Assembly: GCA_019828545.1 (NCBI GenBank)
Contig: JACVRA010000050.1
Span: 744,001-808,000 of the forward strand
DNA from: Paracamarosporium sp. OC-R06-R3
Taxonomy: Eukaryota; Ascomycota; Dothideomycetes; Pleosporales; Didymosphaeriaceae
Reading direction: 5' to 3'
Length of the DNA: 64,000 bases
Part shown: piece by piece, positions 21,805 through 33,222 of the stretch
How the letters are laid out: the number at the start of each line of letters is the position of its first letter
How positions within the stretch are numbered: the first letter of the stretch is position 1
Notes under the pieces: model-generated
The model's database searches: none
Seen by the model: only the letters and a program-made list of their open reading frames with translations
What the model was told of the DNA's origin: nothing
Position numbers and translations under genes: made by a program

Positions 21805-22563
21805 ATGATCTGCCGAACCTGCCTCCGCGCAGCCTCCCGCGCACGAATACTGCCTCCTCCATCGACGTCGTCCGTCCGCGGCTTCTCCTCTGCCCAGGCC
21901 CTCCGCAACGCGACCCCCATCTCCGCAAGCACACCCACGCCCCGGCAAGGCTCTTCTTCATCATCGCACACGCCCCCAGCAGCGACATCCACATCAGCTG
22001 CGCAGCCTTTCAGCGAGCCCATCACCCCTGCTGCGAAGAAGGATGCAGAGAAGAAAGCGCCTTTAGTGCGCAGCTCCGTGCCAGCAGGGACGCCGCTCAA
22101 GGGCCTTAACTTCCTGAAGGACAGACAGGATCCCGTTGCGCTTGCAGACGAAGAGTATCCAGAATGGTTGTGGAGCATACTAGAGTCGCAAGAGAAGAAG
22201 GGGGAGAGCGCCGCAGCGGGCGATCTTTTCTGTAAGCCGGCCTTACCTCTCCCAGCCGTCAACCTATCTTGCTTTCCAGATCTGTGAGGAGAGAGATCGT
22301 GTAGCTGACATGGTTGAATAGCTAAATCGAAGAAACAACGTCGTCTGGCCGCCAAGCGACTCCGCAAGGAACAGCTCGCGAACCCGGGCATGCTTGTCCC
22401 GAAGATACCCATATATGAGCAGACGATTGATCTCCCGGCTGGAGACGGAACGATAGAAGGTGCCGTCAAGGCGGGCGAAGCGAGAGGCGAGTTGAACAAG
22501 GCGATGAGGGACAAGAGGAGGGCGGCGATCAAGGAGAGGAATTTCTTGAAGGCTATGGGTTAG
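21805..22563 (+). CDS. MRPL37: Mitochondrial large-subunit ribosomal protein mL54
   Basis: Structural component of the mitochondrial large ribosomal subunit, 222 aa, in exons 21805-22231 and 22322-22563 (90-bp phase-1 intron). The N-terminus [20 protein letters not shown] is an Arg/Ser-rich mitochondrial presequence. A low-complexity Ser/Thr/Pro linker follows. The conserved mL54 core then reads [51 protein letters not shown], and a basic C-terminal helix ending [10 protein letters not shown]. The phrase about the EYPEWLW motif is diagnostic for the family (yeast Mrpl37). It converges with the DUF2417 gene. A 268-codon frame on the opposite strand is a shadow of this GC-rich coding sequence. 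Confidence 0.93.
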
Positions 22564-22943
22564 AGCTTATGTTGCAAAGCATCAGCATCAGCATCGGCAT
22601 CGAGGAGATGGGATCTGTAGGATTAAAGAGGAGGGGCCATGTATATCAGATGGAATGGGTTGTAAAGATCGTAGCGGATTGTACGATGCGGTGTATATTG
22701 TATCAGTGTGAAGCGCACATGCATAGAGTGGGTGTACTTGGTCGTTAGGATTACTACGTATACAAACACCTCCTGCAGTGCTAAATGCCAACAGTCTCCC
22801 AACAGTCTCAGCCCAAATGCAAAACTCCATACGACACATGTGTACCAAGCCTTCCGCATATCAACAAACCACAAGAGCAAAACATATGTACCAACGAAGA
22901 AGATTCTCACCACCGTCCAATCCGATCAAATCGTTGCCGCCAC
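22564..22943. other. Convergent 3' intergenic region
   Basis: Lies between the ends of mL54 and the DUF2417 gene. It includes a short gcatca/gcatcg hexamer run at 22579-22602. No gene is seen. Confidence 0.5.
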
Positions 22944-24655
22944 TCATTCTTCCCTCATTACATCGACCTTGCTGGCCGCCTTAACAAGCTCTTTCAGTCT
23001 CTTCTCCATAATCGTACGTCCCTCTAGTGTCCTCCACACCTCATGCGGCGCCTTGTTGACCACATCCCAGCTAACAAGGTTCTCCGTCAACGTCGTCGAA
23101 TCCCTCTGTTTGCGTTCCCATTCGCTATCGCTGCGGGACTTGATCGCGCTGCTGACAACCACCAGTGGCGTGTTTGCACTCTGGATGTTCCTCGCAGACA
23201 CGACTTCGTTCTTAGACAGCGAGTCCGCCACGAGATTCTCCTGCAGCTGCGCCTTGATGAACTTGCCTCCCTGGTACGCATTTCGACCATAGACGCGATC
23301 CTGCCGCGTCCGGCCGTTGAAGATGGCTCCTGCGAGACGCGTGATGCCAAGCGGCGAGATGATGCCCCAGCCCCAGAGGATGAAGCCGCGGCCAGGGTTG
23401 CCGAGGCGGTGGAGGAGGTCCTCATGCATAGGATCGATGAGCATGAGACCGCTGACCTGCTTTAGATGTCTGGAGCTGAAGATGCGGCTTACGATGCTGC
23501 CCGTGCCGGCTGAGACGAGGATCCACGGCCCTTCTTCACCTGCTTTGGCCAGCGCTTCGGAGAGCGCGTCAGCGGACATGCCTGCGGAGTGCGGCGAGGG
23601 CGCGTTGTCGGACCAGGCATATCCAGGACGATCCCAGTAGCAGTAGCGCGAGATGGTGCCGTTTTGCACAGCGTTGTATGCCCAATGTTCGAAGTCGTAT
23701 TCGGAGGGTTCCTCGCCGGCTTCCAAGAGAATGGTGGGATCCCTCTTGTCATCGGTGTAGGTAACGTTGCCTATGCAGGCAAGGTGGACGGCATACTTGT
23801 CTCCATCCACAAGAATGCGGTCGCCGTACATTGGGAGTGTAGCGTCCCGCGCACGAATGCTCAGTGTACCCGTCATGAGGATAGCGACGATGATGAAACC
23901 GATTGTCAGAATGGTAGCTACGAGCACAGCAAGCCATTCCTTCAAGGTGCGACGAGTCTCCGGGCGCCCTGTAAGACGTTCTTCTTCCTCTCTCTTGCCC
24001 CATGCAACGACTCTGTCCGTTATGATGCACCATATCGCGATGACCACGGCCCATACAACTGATGCAATGCCAACCCAGCCTTCTTCCAGCCTTATCCTAG
24101 GAACTGCCAAGATCAAGATCATATCAATGACGAGGAACCCAGCGATAATGGCGGTAGTGATGCGCAAAGCTTTAGCGGGCGCAGCAAAGAAGACAATCGC
24201 CACCAAAAGGTTGCCGATGGTAAGACATGTGTATGCAAAGTCGAAGAAGCCACTTCCTCGCGAATGCATCCCCGGTGGCGAGATGAAGATGGATACAAGG
24301 AGCAGCGTCCACCATAAACATGAAATCATTAAGAAGAGGATGGTAAAGTAGCGGAGGAACCGGACAGACCATAAATTGTACGGAGAGACCTGTCACATAG
24401 TCAGCACTCGTAATACTCATATAGAGGAAATATACCCACCGCTGGGTCATCGGGATCTAGGTAACCATCTGAGTTTGGAGGCCGTCGTCCGTCGTCGAGC
24501 AATCTCGTCCTCTCAGTGGGCTCTGGTCTCGACTCATAATTACTTCTCGGTGCCGAGCGCGCACTCCGTGTGCTTCGTGAGGCATCTATTGAAGCAGCGT
24601 CTTCTCGTGGCGTGGCGTCGCCATCGTCTGGTTGAGCTTTCTTTCCTCCCCACAT
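22944..24655 (-). CDS. DUF2417 multi-pass membrane protein with alpha/beta-hydrolase-like domain
   Basis: Protein of 553 aa in exons 24655-24440 and 24389-22944 (50-bp phase-0 intron). Residues 1-70 are charged and Ser/Arg-rich with TERTRLLDD, as in many organelle membrane proteins. Then comes the DUF2417 core SPYNLWSVRFLRYFTILFL with about seven hydrophobic segments (residues ~75-260). A C-terminal region has an alpha/beta hydrolase order (VHLACIGN, PTILLEAGEEPSEYDF, WCYWDRPGYAWSD-like block, LMLIDPMHED). These are often labelled mitochondrial integral membrane proteins, though location here is unproven. At the nucleophile elbow the sequence is VSAGTGSIVSR instead of G-H-S-x-G, so hydrolytic activity is doubtful. 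Confidence 0.88.
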
Positions 24656-25259
24656 CTTGAGTACTGCAAGCTCACAGAGCTTCGGATCCGGCCACGAAGC
24701 TTCGGCTACTCCGGGAAAATTGATTTGGACGACAGAAAAATTAGAAGAGAAGCAAGAACGAGGGGTAAACAGGTTATATCTCCAGGAAAGATAGCTTTCC
24801 TGTCTTTTCAAGAAGCATGGCGCTGGGGGCGATCAGCCATTTGATCTTCAGACGACGCTAACGGAACGGATCGACGTCATGGTTCTCGAACGCGGTTGAC
24901 CAGGGCTGTCAAACACGCGGCTAGTGCGCATCATGTGCTGTTAATTAGAGGCGCCGCGGAGTGGTCGCGACCCTGATGCTGTTATCATTGTTCTGTGTAT
25001 CAGAAGACCGCGAGGCAACGGAGTCGATCTTTACCTCGTAGACGCACGCTCCTGCGGCGGAATTGGCAGTGACGCAAGATGCAGCTTCCTCGCTTAACCC
25101 GGCAGCATTGGACCCCTGTCCCTGCACTCACTGAGACCCCACCTCGCATGCTTGTGGCACATTTCGATCTTGCAATACCATCTCCCCAATTGCCCAGGCA
25201 CCACTCGCATGTGACAGCTGACAGCACGCACGCCATCCGCACACCGCTCACACACAACC
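24656..25259. other. Divergent promoter region
   Basis: Shared 5' region of the DUF2417 gene (minus) and Ppe1 (plus). GC-rich near 24900-25200. The small frames in it are not supported as genes. Confidence 0.5.
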
Positions 25260-26446
25260 ATGTCCGACCTCGCCAAATCCTTCGCAAAGACCAAGCTCGC
25301 CTCCCTTCCTCCCCCCGAGCCCCTCGCCGAAGAACCCACCGATGCCTACGAAGACGACAGCTCCTCCGCGAGCTCCATGAGCTCCACCGGCACCGTCATA
25401 CCCACAAACAGCCAACGCCCAGCACCCGTGCTGCACTGGTCGGACTACTTTGCGCAGGAATTCTACCTCGAGCGGCCAGCTTCGTCGACGAGCTCGCATG
25501 CAAAGTTCCACGTCTACGTGACCCCGCCTGCGACGCCGAAAGCGAACTTGCTCGTGCTGCATCATGGTGCGGGGAGTTCAGCGCTGAGCTTCGCGCTGTT
25601 CGCCAAGGAGGTGCGGAAGCTCATGCCGGAGATAGGCATACTGGCTGTGGAGGCTAGGGACCACGGGAGTGTGGTGTGGGACTCGGAGGGCCACGTGGAC
25701 AACGATTTGTCTGTGAATGTGTTGGGGCAGGACCTCATGGATATGGTGCAGCTTACTAAGACTAAGATGGGGTGGGTAGAATTGCCCACGGTGGTGCTCA
25801 TTGGTCACAGTCTGGGCGGAGCGGTGGTGACAGAAGTCGCGAATGCAGGATTGCTGGGCAACAAGTTGTTGGGATATGCGGTGCTGGATGTGGTCGAGGG
25901 CAGCGCGATGGAAGCGCTGAAGCATATGCAGACGTATTTGGCGAGTCGACCGAAGACATTCCAGAGTTTACCTTCGGCGATTGAGTGGCATATACGGTCA
26001 CGTACAATACGGAACCCGCAATCAGCTAGGGCAAGCGTTCCCAGCCTTCTCTTGCAGGCGCCAGACGGGAAATGGGCATGGCGAACAGAGCTAGGCAGCA
26101 CAGAAGCATACTGGGAGAACTGGTACAGTGGCATGAGTGCCAAGTTTCTAGGTGGAAAAGGCGCGAAGCTGCTCATACTCGCGGGAACAGATCGATTAGA
26201 CAGGGAGCTCATGATCGGGCAGATGCAAGGTGATTGCTGTCTTATTTCATCTTCTCACATAGTATCTAACATATTGCAGGTAAATTTCAGCTCCAAGTGT
26301 TTCCTGCTGCCGGGCATTTCCTCCAAGAAGACCTACCCGAAAAGACGGCCGAAGTGGTGGTCGAATTCGTAAAGCGTAACGACCGTAGTATGCTGATACT
26401 CCCACCCAAAGTGTCCGATCTCCTTGCGCAAGGCAGGAAAGTGTGA
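25260..26446 (+). CDS. PPE1: Protein phosphatase methylesterase 1 (PP2A demethylase)
   Basis: Serine hydrolase that removes the C-terminal methyl ester from the PP2A catalytic subunit. It has 378 aa in exons 25260-26229 and 26280-26446 (50-bp intron). After a Ser-rich N-terminus, WSDYFAQEFYL begins the catalytic fold. The oxyanion block is LLVLHHGAGSSALSFALFA. The nucleophile elbow VVLIGHSLGGAV carries Ser184. The acid-loop region is [25 protein letters not shown], and the catalytic His lies in FPAAGHFLQEDLPEKTA. Length and motif order match fungal Ppe1, with a cytosolic and nuclear role. It is divergent from the DUF2417 gene, with Utp23 convergent downstream. Confidence 0.95.
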
Positions 26447-26721
26447 GCAGCACCGGCCGGGCAGCTTCCACTCTTGTCTTCACTGCCATAAAATAACTAT
26501 GTCGAGGACATAGAGTAAGGTGTGGTCTATTGTGCCACCAACCTCTGATAAACCTTAGCGGCCGTCATGCACGGGAGGATGTACGCCATCCTATTTCCCC
26601 AAACGCCCCCAAAGCAGCCTGCGCATGCTCAATATCATGCTTCGGGTATAGACTGAAATCCTCCGCGTTCGACGAGCAGTCAGAGGCCGTATCTCAACAC
26701 CAAATGGAATAGACCACGACA

Positions 26722-27744
26722 CTATGCTGCAGCCGCTTCACCATCGACATTGGCCGCGGAATCTCCATCGCCTTTTGGCTTGTGCTTCCGCTTCCTCTTG
26801 CGATGTCCTGCACCTTCACCATCTGGTGCAGTTGCATCAGTCGAGTCTGGCGCTGCAGGTCGCGGTGGTTTCGGTTCGGTAGATTTGGGCTTGGCGGTGT
26901 TGCCTCCAGGCTGTGCCTCTTTCTTGGATTTCTTCATACTGAGCGGATTGGGCTCTTTCGGACCCTTGTGCTTTTTCTTCTTCTGTGGCCGAGCTTCTTC
27001 CGTAGTCTGGCCCTCAATCTCATCGCCCTCGGCACCTTCTTCGTCGTTGCGCTTCCTCTTGGGTGGTGCGGCGGGATTCCGCTGGCCCTTCAGTCCTGCT
27101 CTGAACTTTGCCCTCTCTTCCCGATCCCTCTGTTCTTCTGTTGCAGTGTTCATAGGCTCCATGATCATGACGGACTTATTTATGTACACCAGCGGCACTC
27201 CGGCAATGGTGCGCATCTAAGCGTGTGGGCGTTAGTCAAAGGCATGGTCGAAAGCAAATTTCAACGGTAAGCATTACGTACCTGGGCGCGGACTTTGAGG
27301 TCCTGGGACGCGACAACGTAGCGATGCTTGTTTGTAAGGTTCTCTTTGGGGTCAACCACGGCCGAGAGGCACTCCTCCGAGGACAGCGGGTTTTCGAGCT
27401 CGTGGTGGTTGCAGCGGCGGCGCTCGTAGGTCTTGGCCTGGTCGATGAGGGCATCGTTCTTGGGTTTCGCATTGTAGAGGTGGCGGATGCTGCACTGGGT
27501 GATCATGGGCTTGACCTTGCCCTGCAGGACGCTTTCGAGGCGGGCGATGAGGTCAATCTTGGTGCGGTGGGCATCTTCGAGGATCTGGCTGTCGAGCAGG
27601 ACCTGGGCACAAGTTAGCACGCTGCGTCGGGAAAGCGCAGCCGTGGTATGGTGCAGGACTTGCCTGATACGGCTCTCTGAAGCCAAATTGTATCTCATAC
27701 TGGTGCATGAGCTTGCGGTAGGCCTTGGCCCGCTTGAGCTTCAT
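26722..27744 (-). CDS. UTP23: rRNA-processing protein Utp23 (SSU processome, PIN-fold)
   Basis: Nucleolar factor for 18S rRNA maturation that binds and helps release snR30. It has 298 aa in exons 27744-27664, 27602-27282 and 27216-26722. Exon 1 gives the diagnostic start MKLKRAKAYRKLMHQYE...FGFREPYQ. Exon 2 continues VLLDSQILEDAHRTKIDL and includes the zinc-site residues (TQCSIRHLY, then RRRCNHHE), followed by HRYVVASQDLKVRAQ. Exon 3 has the end of the PIN-like fold, GVPLVYINKSVMIMEP. It closes with a long Lys/Arg- and Pro-rich tail (KKKKHKGPKEPN, RKRKRKHKPKG) typical of nucleolar proteins. The first intron (27663-27603) has a GC donor, CAG/GCAAGT. The gene is divergent from the DUF726 gene. 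Confidence 0.93.
27603..27663 (-). other. GC-AG intron in UTP23
   Basis: 61-bp intron with donor CAG/GCAAGT and acceptor CCCAG. It joins ...REPYQ to VLLDSQ..., the conserved family sequence. No GT donor gives this join. Confidence 0.8.
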
Positions 27745-28072
27745 TGCGGCGGCGGCGGTCGGAGGCGACGAAGGCGGTGCGGCGAGGAATGCGGAGCGTC
27801 GTTTGCGGCTCTGCAAAAAAGTTTGGGGCCTTCATGTGCAACCCACGCATTGGGCGCTAGTGCACGTCCAAAATGGACAAAAGCGGGAGTGAGCGTCCCG
27901 CCCGCAGCAGACGCATGATTATTCCTACGTGCATGGTCCGACGGCGTGCGCTGACTGTGCCCGTACATACTTGGCCCCCGCCCGCCTTCTCCAACAAAGC
28001 GTGCGGCGCTCGCTGCTTGCCTCGTGAACATCGCTCCGTTACGTCCCTCGATGCGTGCGACACTGCTGCACC
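27745..28072. other. Divergent promoter of UTP23 and the DUF726 gene
   Basis: 328 bp between the two start codons, GC-rich, with no gene. A 282-codon minus-strand frame crossing this region and the next gene is an artefact of base composition. Confidence 0.5.
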
Positions 28073-31000
28073 ATGACGCCCCAGCCCGCCGACGAGCCCC
28101 CCAACCCCGACGACAAGCAGCCGCCGCATAGCGCACCCCCCGCAGCCACAGCCCAGCCCGCCGTCGAGTACGATGACTTTGGCCTGCCCGTCAGGAAACC
28201 GCGGGCACGCACCCCGGACGACGAGGGCGAGGCGGGAGCTCAGAAGGATGTGGTGAGCGCGGAGAAAGAAGAAGGGAAGGAGAAACTGGAACACACGGTC
28301 AACGGCCATGGCGAGGCTCCCGCAAACAAGCGCAACAGTGTTGCACATGCACACCACCCCGCCGCCTTTTCCGAATACTCGCACCAGCAGCTGGCCCCGC
28401 ACGCCCCGGAAGAGCCCCAGGAAGACGACGATGGCGGCTGGCAGACCATGCCCGCGTACGCGCACTACGACATGTACGACGACGACAACAAGCTCATTGC
28501 CAAGGAGAATGCCGAAGAGCTCGAGGACATGCATGGCTACGCCAATGTTGGTGGTGCAGCCAAAGGCTACACGCGTGTCATCATGGACGACGACGTCGAG
28601 TCGGTGACGAGCATGGACGACAACACTGCATATCTGTTCAAGGAGCAGAGCACAACGCTGGTCGACGAAGACGAGGCTGCCCGCGACCCCCTCGCCCAGA
28701 TGCAAACCACAAAGGGCCTTCTGACCGAGGGCCAGCGCATCGCTTATGTTGGGCTTGTGCGGCTGGCCATTGTAGAAACGGCCAAGCGCTTCACCAAACT
28801 CGAGCGCAACAAAAATACCAAAAAAGTCCTAGACATGTCACAAGAAACCACCCAGATGTGGTCACAGAAGATGATGGTCCGACTGTACGCACACATGGAT
28901 GTCAACGAGTCCGAGCAGATCATGATTGAGCAACTTTCGGAGCACGGCGTGGTGCCTGCCGATCTGACTCCAGCTCTAATGCAAAATGCCCGCGTGAAGA
29001 ATCCGGCCGCCGAACCCTCCGCATCGGTAAAAGATGACGAATCGGCCAGACCGTCTATGTCTTCGCCTCGGTTGGATTCTGCATCCGAGAAGGGCAAGTC
29101 TACATCAAGTCTCAGTCTAGATGACGATGATTACATGAACAGCCAGCCACCGCCGCCATATGCAAACCATTCAGGAGATGATTTACCCGCAGTTCGCACG
29201 CCATCTCAACTACCTACCACTTCCAGTTTGGATATCGATCTTCGTTGGACTATCCTTTGCGACTTGTTCTTGGTTCTCATTGCAGACTCTGTGTACGATG
29301 CACGCTCAAGACAGCTTTTGGAACATGTCGGTAAATACTTAAGCGTAGACTGGTTGGAAATTTGCCGATTTGAGAAGCGAGTCACGGATGCCCTCGAGAT
29401 GGAGGAGGAAGCCGCCAAAGAGAATTGGAACGAAGACGAACACATGGAAAGCCGCCGGAAGAAGGCACGTAATAGGCGACTGGCTCTTATGGGTCTTGCT
29501 ACGGTTGGCGGCAGTCTTGTCATTGGTCTTTCCGCCGGTCTACTGGCACCCCTTCTCGGAGCTGGTCTCGCGGCTGGTTTCACCACAATCGGTGTCGCTG
29601 GCACCGGAGGGTTCCTTGCTGGCGCAGGAGGAGCTGCTATCGTTACGACTACCGGTGTGGTCACAGGTGGTACCATCGGCGTCAGAGCTGCAAACCGACG
29701 GACGGGTTCCGTTAAGACTTTTGAATACCGCCCGCTTCATAACAATAAACGGGTCAATCTTATCGTCACGGTAGCTGGTTGGATGAATGGCAATCTCGAT
29801 GACGTTCGTTTGCCTTTTAGTACAGTCGATCCTATCATGGGAGATATCTACTCAGTTCATTGGGAGCCTGAGATGCTTCGGAGTATGGGTGACACTATTA
29901 ACATTCTAGCCACAGAGGTGAGTGTGGATCGCACGTTGAAGAGATCTGACTGACTCCTGTCAAGGCTCTCACTCAAGGTCTGCAACAAGTGCTAGCGAGC
30001 ACAATCCTTGCCGCACTCATGTCGGCCATGGCCTTGCCTCTCGCTTTGACAAAGCTATCCTACCTTATTGATAACCCTTGGGCTGTCTCTCAAGCGCGTG
30101 CGGACATGGCTGGTCTTATTCTTGCGGATTCACTCATTGCTCGGAATCTAGGGGCGCGTCCCATTACGCTAGTAGGTTTCTCCTTGGGCGCCAGAGTCAT
30201 CTTCGCTTGTTTGAAAGAGCTCGCCAACCGAGGAGCCGTGGGCCTCATCCAAAACGCATATATGTTCGGTACGCCGATTGTGGCTAAGAAAGACGAATAC
30301 ACCAAAGTGAGGGCTATTGTTCCTGGGCGATTTGTAAACGGTTATGCAAAAAACGATTGGATTCTTGGTATGAGTCAAAGTTCAGGTTGATGTGGCATTC
30401 TCTAACTTTACTTTCAGGATATCTCTTCCGAGCCACCAGCGGAGGTATCATGCAAGTTGCTGGGCTTGCCAAGGTGGACGTTCCTGGTGTCGAGAACTTC
30501 GACGTTACTGAGCTTGTGCCTGGTCACATGGCATATCGAGCTTCCATGCCTAAGCTCCTCCGTGAAGTCGGTTGGATCGTTGAAAGCGACGAATTCACCG
30601 AGATCGAAGATCCGGACCCAGAAAACCACGAGAAGCGTCAGCGCGAACTTATTAATGAGATCGAGGAAGCTCGAAAAGAGCTGGAGAAGAAGCAACAAGA
30701 AAAGAAGGGCTTTAGTTTCTGGCGAAAGAAGAAAGTGCAGAAAAAAGACTGGGAAGTCTACGACGAGAAGTCGCAAAGTACGATTGATAAGAACGAGGAT
30801 CCGGCCAAGCTAGCGGAGCATCCTGTCATGTTTGACATTGATGCTATCCGTGCGGAGGTCGCAGCATTGTCGGTAGATGGCATAGAGGTCAAAGAGATCA
30901 AGAGCACGCTGCCGCCCATGAAGATTGACATTGCACAAGTATCGCCGAACCCGTACAATGCGCTCAGGGAGACGAAGAGCTATAATGACAGTCTTGGCGT

Positions 31001-31397
31001 TGCATCGCAGCATCCCGCTGGCAGTTCCAGCAACCTCTCCACACATTCTGGCGCCTCATACTCGGATCAAAATGGAGCCCAGAAAAAGAGCTTTGACGAG
31101 TACGATGGATCGGCTGGTGGCGGCGTAAGCATGACCTTTGATACTTCGTTCAAGGAATCGTCTGCCAGGTCAACTGCGAAATCACCTCTCCCTTCAGTGT
31201 ATGAGCCTTCGAACCCCTCATCGACCTGGGATACGCCAAGTTGGAAGGATGATCCGGCGGATCGTCCGCCATTACGTTCCTCTCAAACTGAACCCCCCTC
31301 TCAAGGCGCAAACTTGGTGCCTGGGTACAATGCGTGGGCTGACGAATTCGACGACGATTTTGGAAAAGAGAAGGAAATGAAGATGACGTTCATGTAA
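28073..31397 (+). CDS. DUF726 family protein (TMCO4-like alpha/beta-hydrolase membrane protein)
   Basis: Large protein of 1075 aa in exons 28073-29917, 29965-30367 and 30418-31397 (introns of 47 and 50 bp). The first ~200 residues are acidic and disordered. A helical region follows (LLTEGQRIAYVGLVRLAIVE). Next is RRKKARNRRLALMGLATVGGS and a Gly/Ala-rich membrane stretch (~residues 475-540). The DUF726 core begins at VNLIVTVAGWMN, with GDIYSVHWEPEMLRSMG and the elbow ITLVGFSLGARVIF carrying the likely nucleophile Ser. It then reads NAYMFGTPIV and RFVNGYAKNDWILGYLFRAT. A coiled, Lys/Glu-rich segment and a disordered Ser-rich tail end the protein. Relatives resemble yeast YFL034W and human TMCO4. 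The substrate is unknown, but a lipase-like role is plausible. Confidence 0.93.
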
Positions 31398-32064
31398 GAC
31401 TGGTTTCTGCATAAGCCTACCACCCTTGTCTTGCAGAACCGAGACCATAAATGGGATATACCATGAGTGTCAGGTAGGTCCACCTCCCGGTGTTGTTTGT
31501 GTGATCGCATGTTCAGCGCGCATTTTGGATCGGTGTCAATTTTTTTCTTTCTGTGGGCTTATTTCTGGTTTGGATATGGGACATGGTGCTTGGCGTCGCT
31601 TCAGACAGGTGCATTATGTTGCACTTCCGTGCAACGCTGTTGTTGCATGGGAAGGTGGATAGGACTTTTGCATAGTGTATAGTGCTCTTCGATGTGAGCT
31701 ATCTTTACGATGGGTGGGTTACGGAGATGTATCTAAATGCCTTGCGAGATGGGTATGTATTATCATAATAACCTAAAGGAGTGGAGCTTGGTGATCATGA
31801 ACTATGTGTGCGCAACGCGGATGATACGTAGACCCATGTAGGGCAGTGAAGCATTCGTACGGAAAGGAGGGTTACTGCGCACGCTTTTCTTATGGATGCA
31901 CGCCTAGCACGGCGATCCATTGATGCTTAATAGTAATAGATCTGCGTCCATGGTATTTAGCCGGTTCGCGCTAGTGAAACTTAGGGTGACTATCTATCGA
32001 TACCATATAAGCATGCCTCGACAAACGCAAACACCAACCATACCACACGAGTAAAACAAGAAAG
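31398..32064. other. Intergenic, no gene seen
   Basis: 3' region of the DUF726 gene and promoter of the SDR gene, on the same strand. Only short frames without features. Confidence 0.5.
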
Positions 32065-33222
32065 ATGGGCCAGAGATCCTCATTATTGCTCGGGCTGCAG
32101 CAGACCTTCTTCCTGCCCAAGCCCGCCTTCACAGAGAAAGAGCTCAGAGACCTCACAGGAAAAGTACGCACCCACGTACCATCATCTCAACCTTCCACTC
32201 CGTGATCGTGACCATCCCTCCGACTAAAGTCCCTCACCTCACACACATACAGGTCATAATCATAACAGGCGGCTACGCAGGCATCGGCCTCTCCCTCGCA
32301 CACATCCTCTACGCCGCAAACGCAACCCTCTACATAGCCGGCCGCTCCCCCACCAAAGCCGCCTACGCAGTCGCCTCCCTGATGCGAGCGCATCCAAACT
32401 CCACAGGCGCCCTCCACTTCCTCGACCTCGACCTCTCAGACCTCTCAACTATCAAGCCCGCGGTTGAAGAATTCCTCGCCCAGGAAAACAGGCTCGATGT
32501 CCTGGTTAACAATGCAGGCGTCATGTGGCCGCCGACAGGCAGCGCAAGCGAACAGGGCTACGAGTTGCAGGTCGCGACGAATGTGTATGGCCCGTTTCTG
32601 CTGACGTTGTTGTTGAGGGATGTTCTTGCTGAGACGGCGGGGAAGAGTGTCGAGGGGAGCGTGAGGGTCACGTGGGCGGGGAGTATTGGGGTAGAGTGGG
32701 CGGCGCCGGTGGGGAATGTGCTTTTCGAGGGGACGGAGGAGGGCGCGAGGATTAAGGAGGGAATGGATAAGTTCGAGATGTATGGGCAGACTAAGTGTGC
32801 GAATGTTATGTTGGGAGCGGAGGGAGCGAGGAGGTGGGCGAAGGATGGGATTGTGTGTGCTGTGAGTGGTTTCTTTGTTCTCCTTTTTTTTCATCCTTGG
32901 TTTTTGGCGAGGCTGATGTGGACAGAGCTTTAATCCCGGGAACTTGTACTCGGAGCTTACGAGGCATGCGAGTTGGTTTGAACGACAGGCGTTGAAGCTC
33001 ATATTGTATCCGACGAAGTTTGGGGCGTACACGGAGTTGTTTGCTGGGTGGTCGCCGGAGATTACGAAGGACAACAGTGGATGTTATGTTGTTCCGTGGG
33101 GGCAGGTTGGAACTTACAATGAGGGATTGGAGAAGTCTATTAAGCGGCAGGACGAGGGTGGGGAGGGAAAAGCGGAGAAGCTGTGGGAAGTTTGTTGGGA
33201 GATCTGCCGGCCGTATATGTAG
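32065..33222 (+). CDS. Short-chain dehydrogenase/reductase (retinol dehydrogenase-like)
   Basis: NAD(P)-dependent oxidoreductase of 334 aa in exons 32065-32163, 32253-32861 and 32926-33222. The cofactor motif TGGYAGIG is at residues 38-45, preceded by an N-terminal extension (GLQQTFFLPKPAFTEKELRDLTGK) usual in this fungal group. NNAG lies at 119-122, a candidate catalytic Ser at 176 (WAGS), and the active-site Y210-GQT-K214. The third exon begins SFNPGNLYSELTRHAS, the family's PG motif, and runs to ITKDNSGCYVVPWGQ near the end. It resembles WW-domain oxidoreductase/retinol dehydrogenase 12-type SDRs that act on lipophilic carbonyls. The specific substrate cannot be told. Confidence 0.92.

Noticed and set aside
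21726..22532. 268-codon minus-strand frame over mL54
   Set aside because: Antisense to a clearly conserved ribosomal protein gene and crosses its intron; no domain features.
27857..28705. 282-codon minus-strand frame over the UTP23/DUF726 promoter and the 5' end of the DUF726 gene
   Set aside because: Low-complexity Val/Gly/Arg composition from the opposite strand of a disordered coding region.
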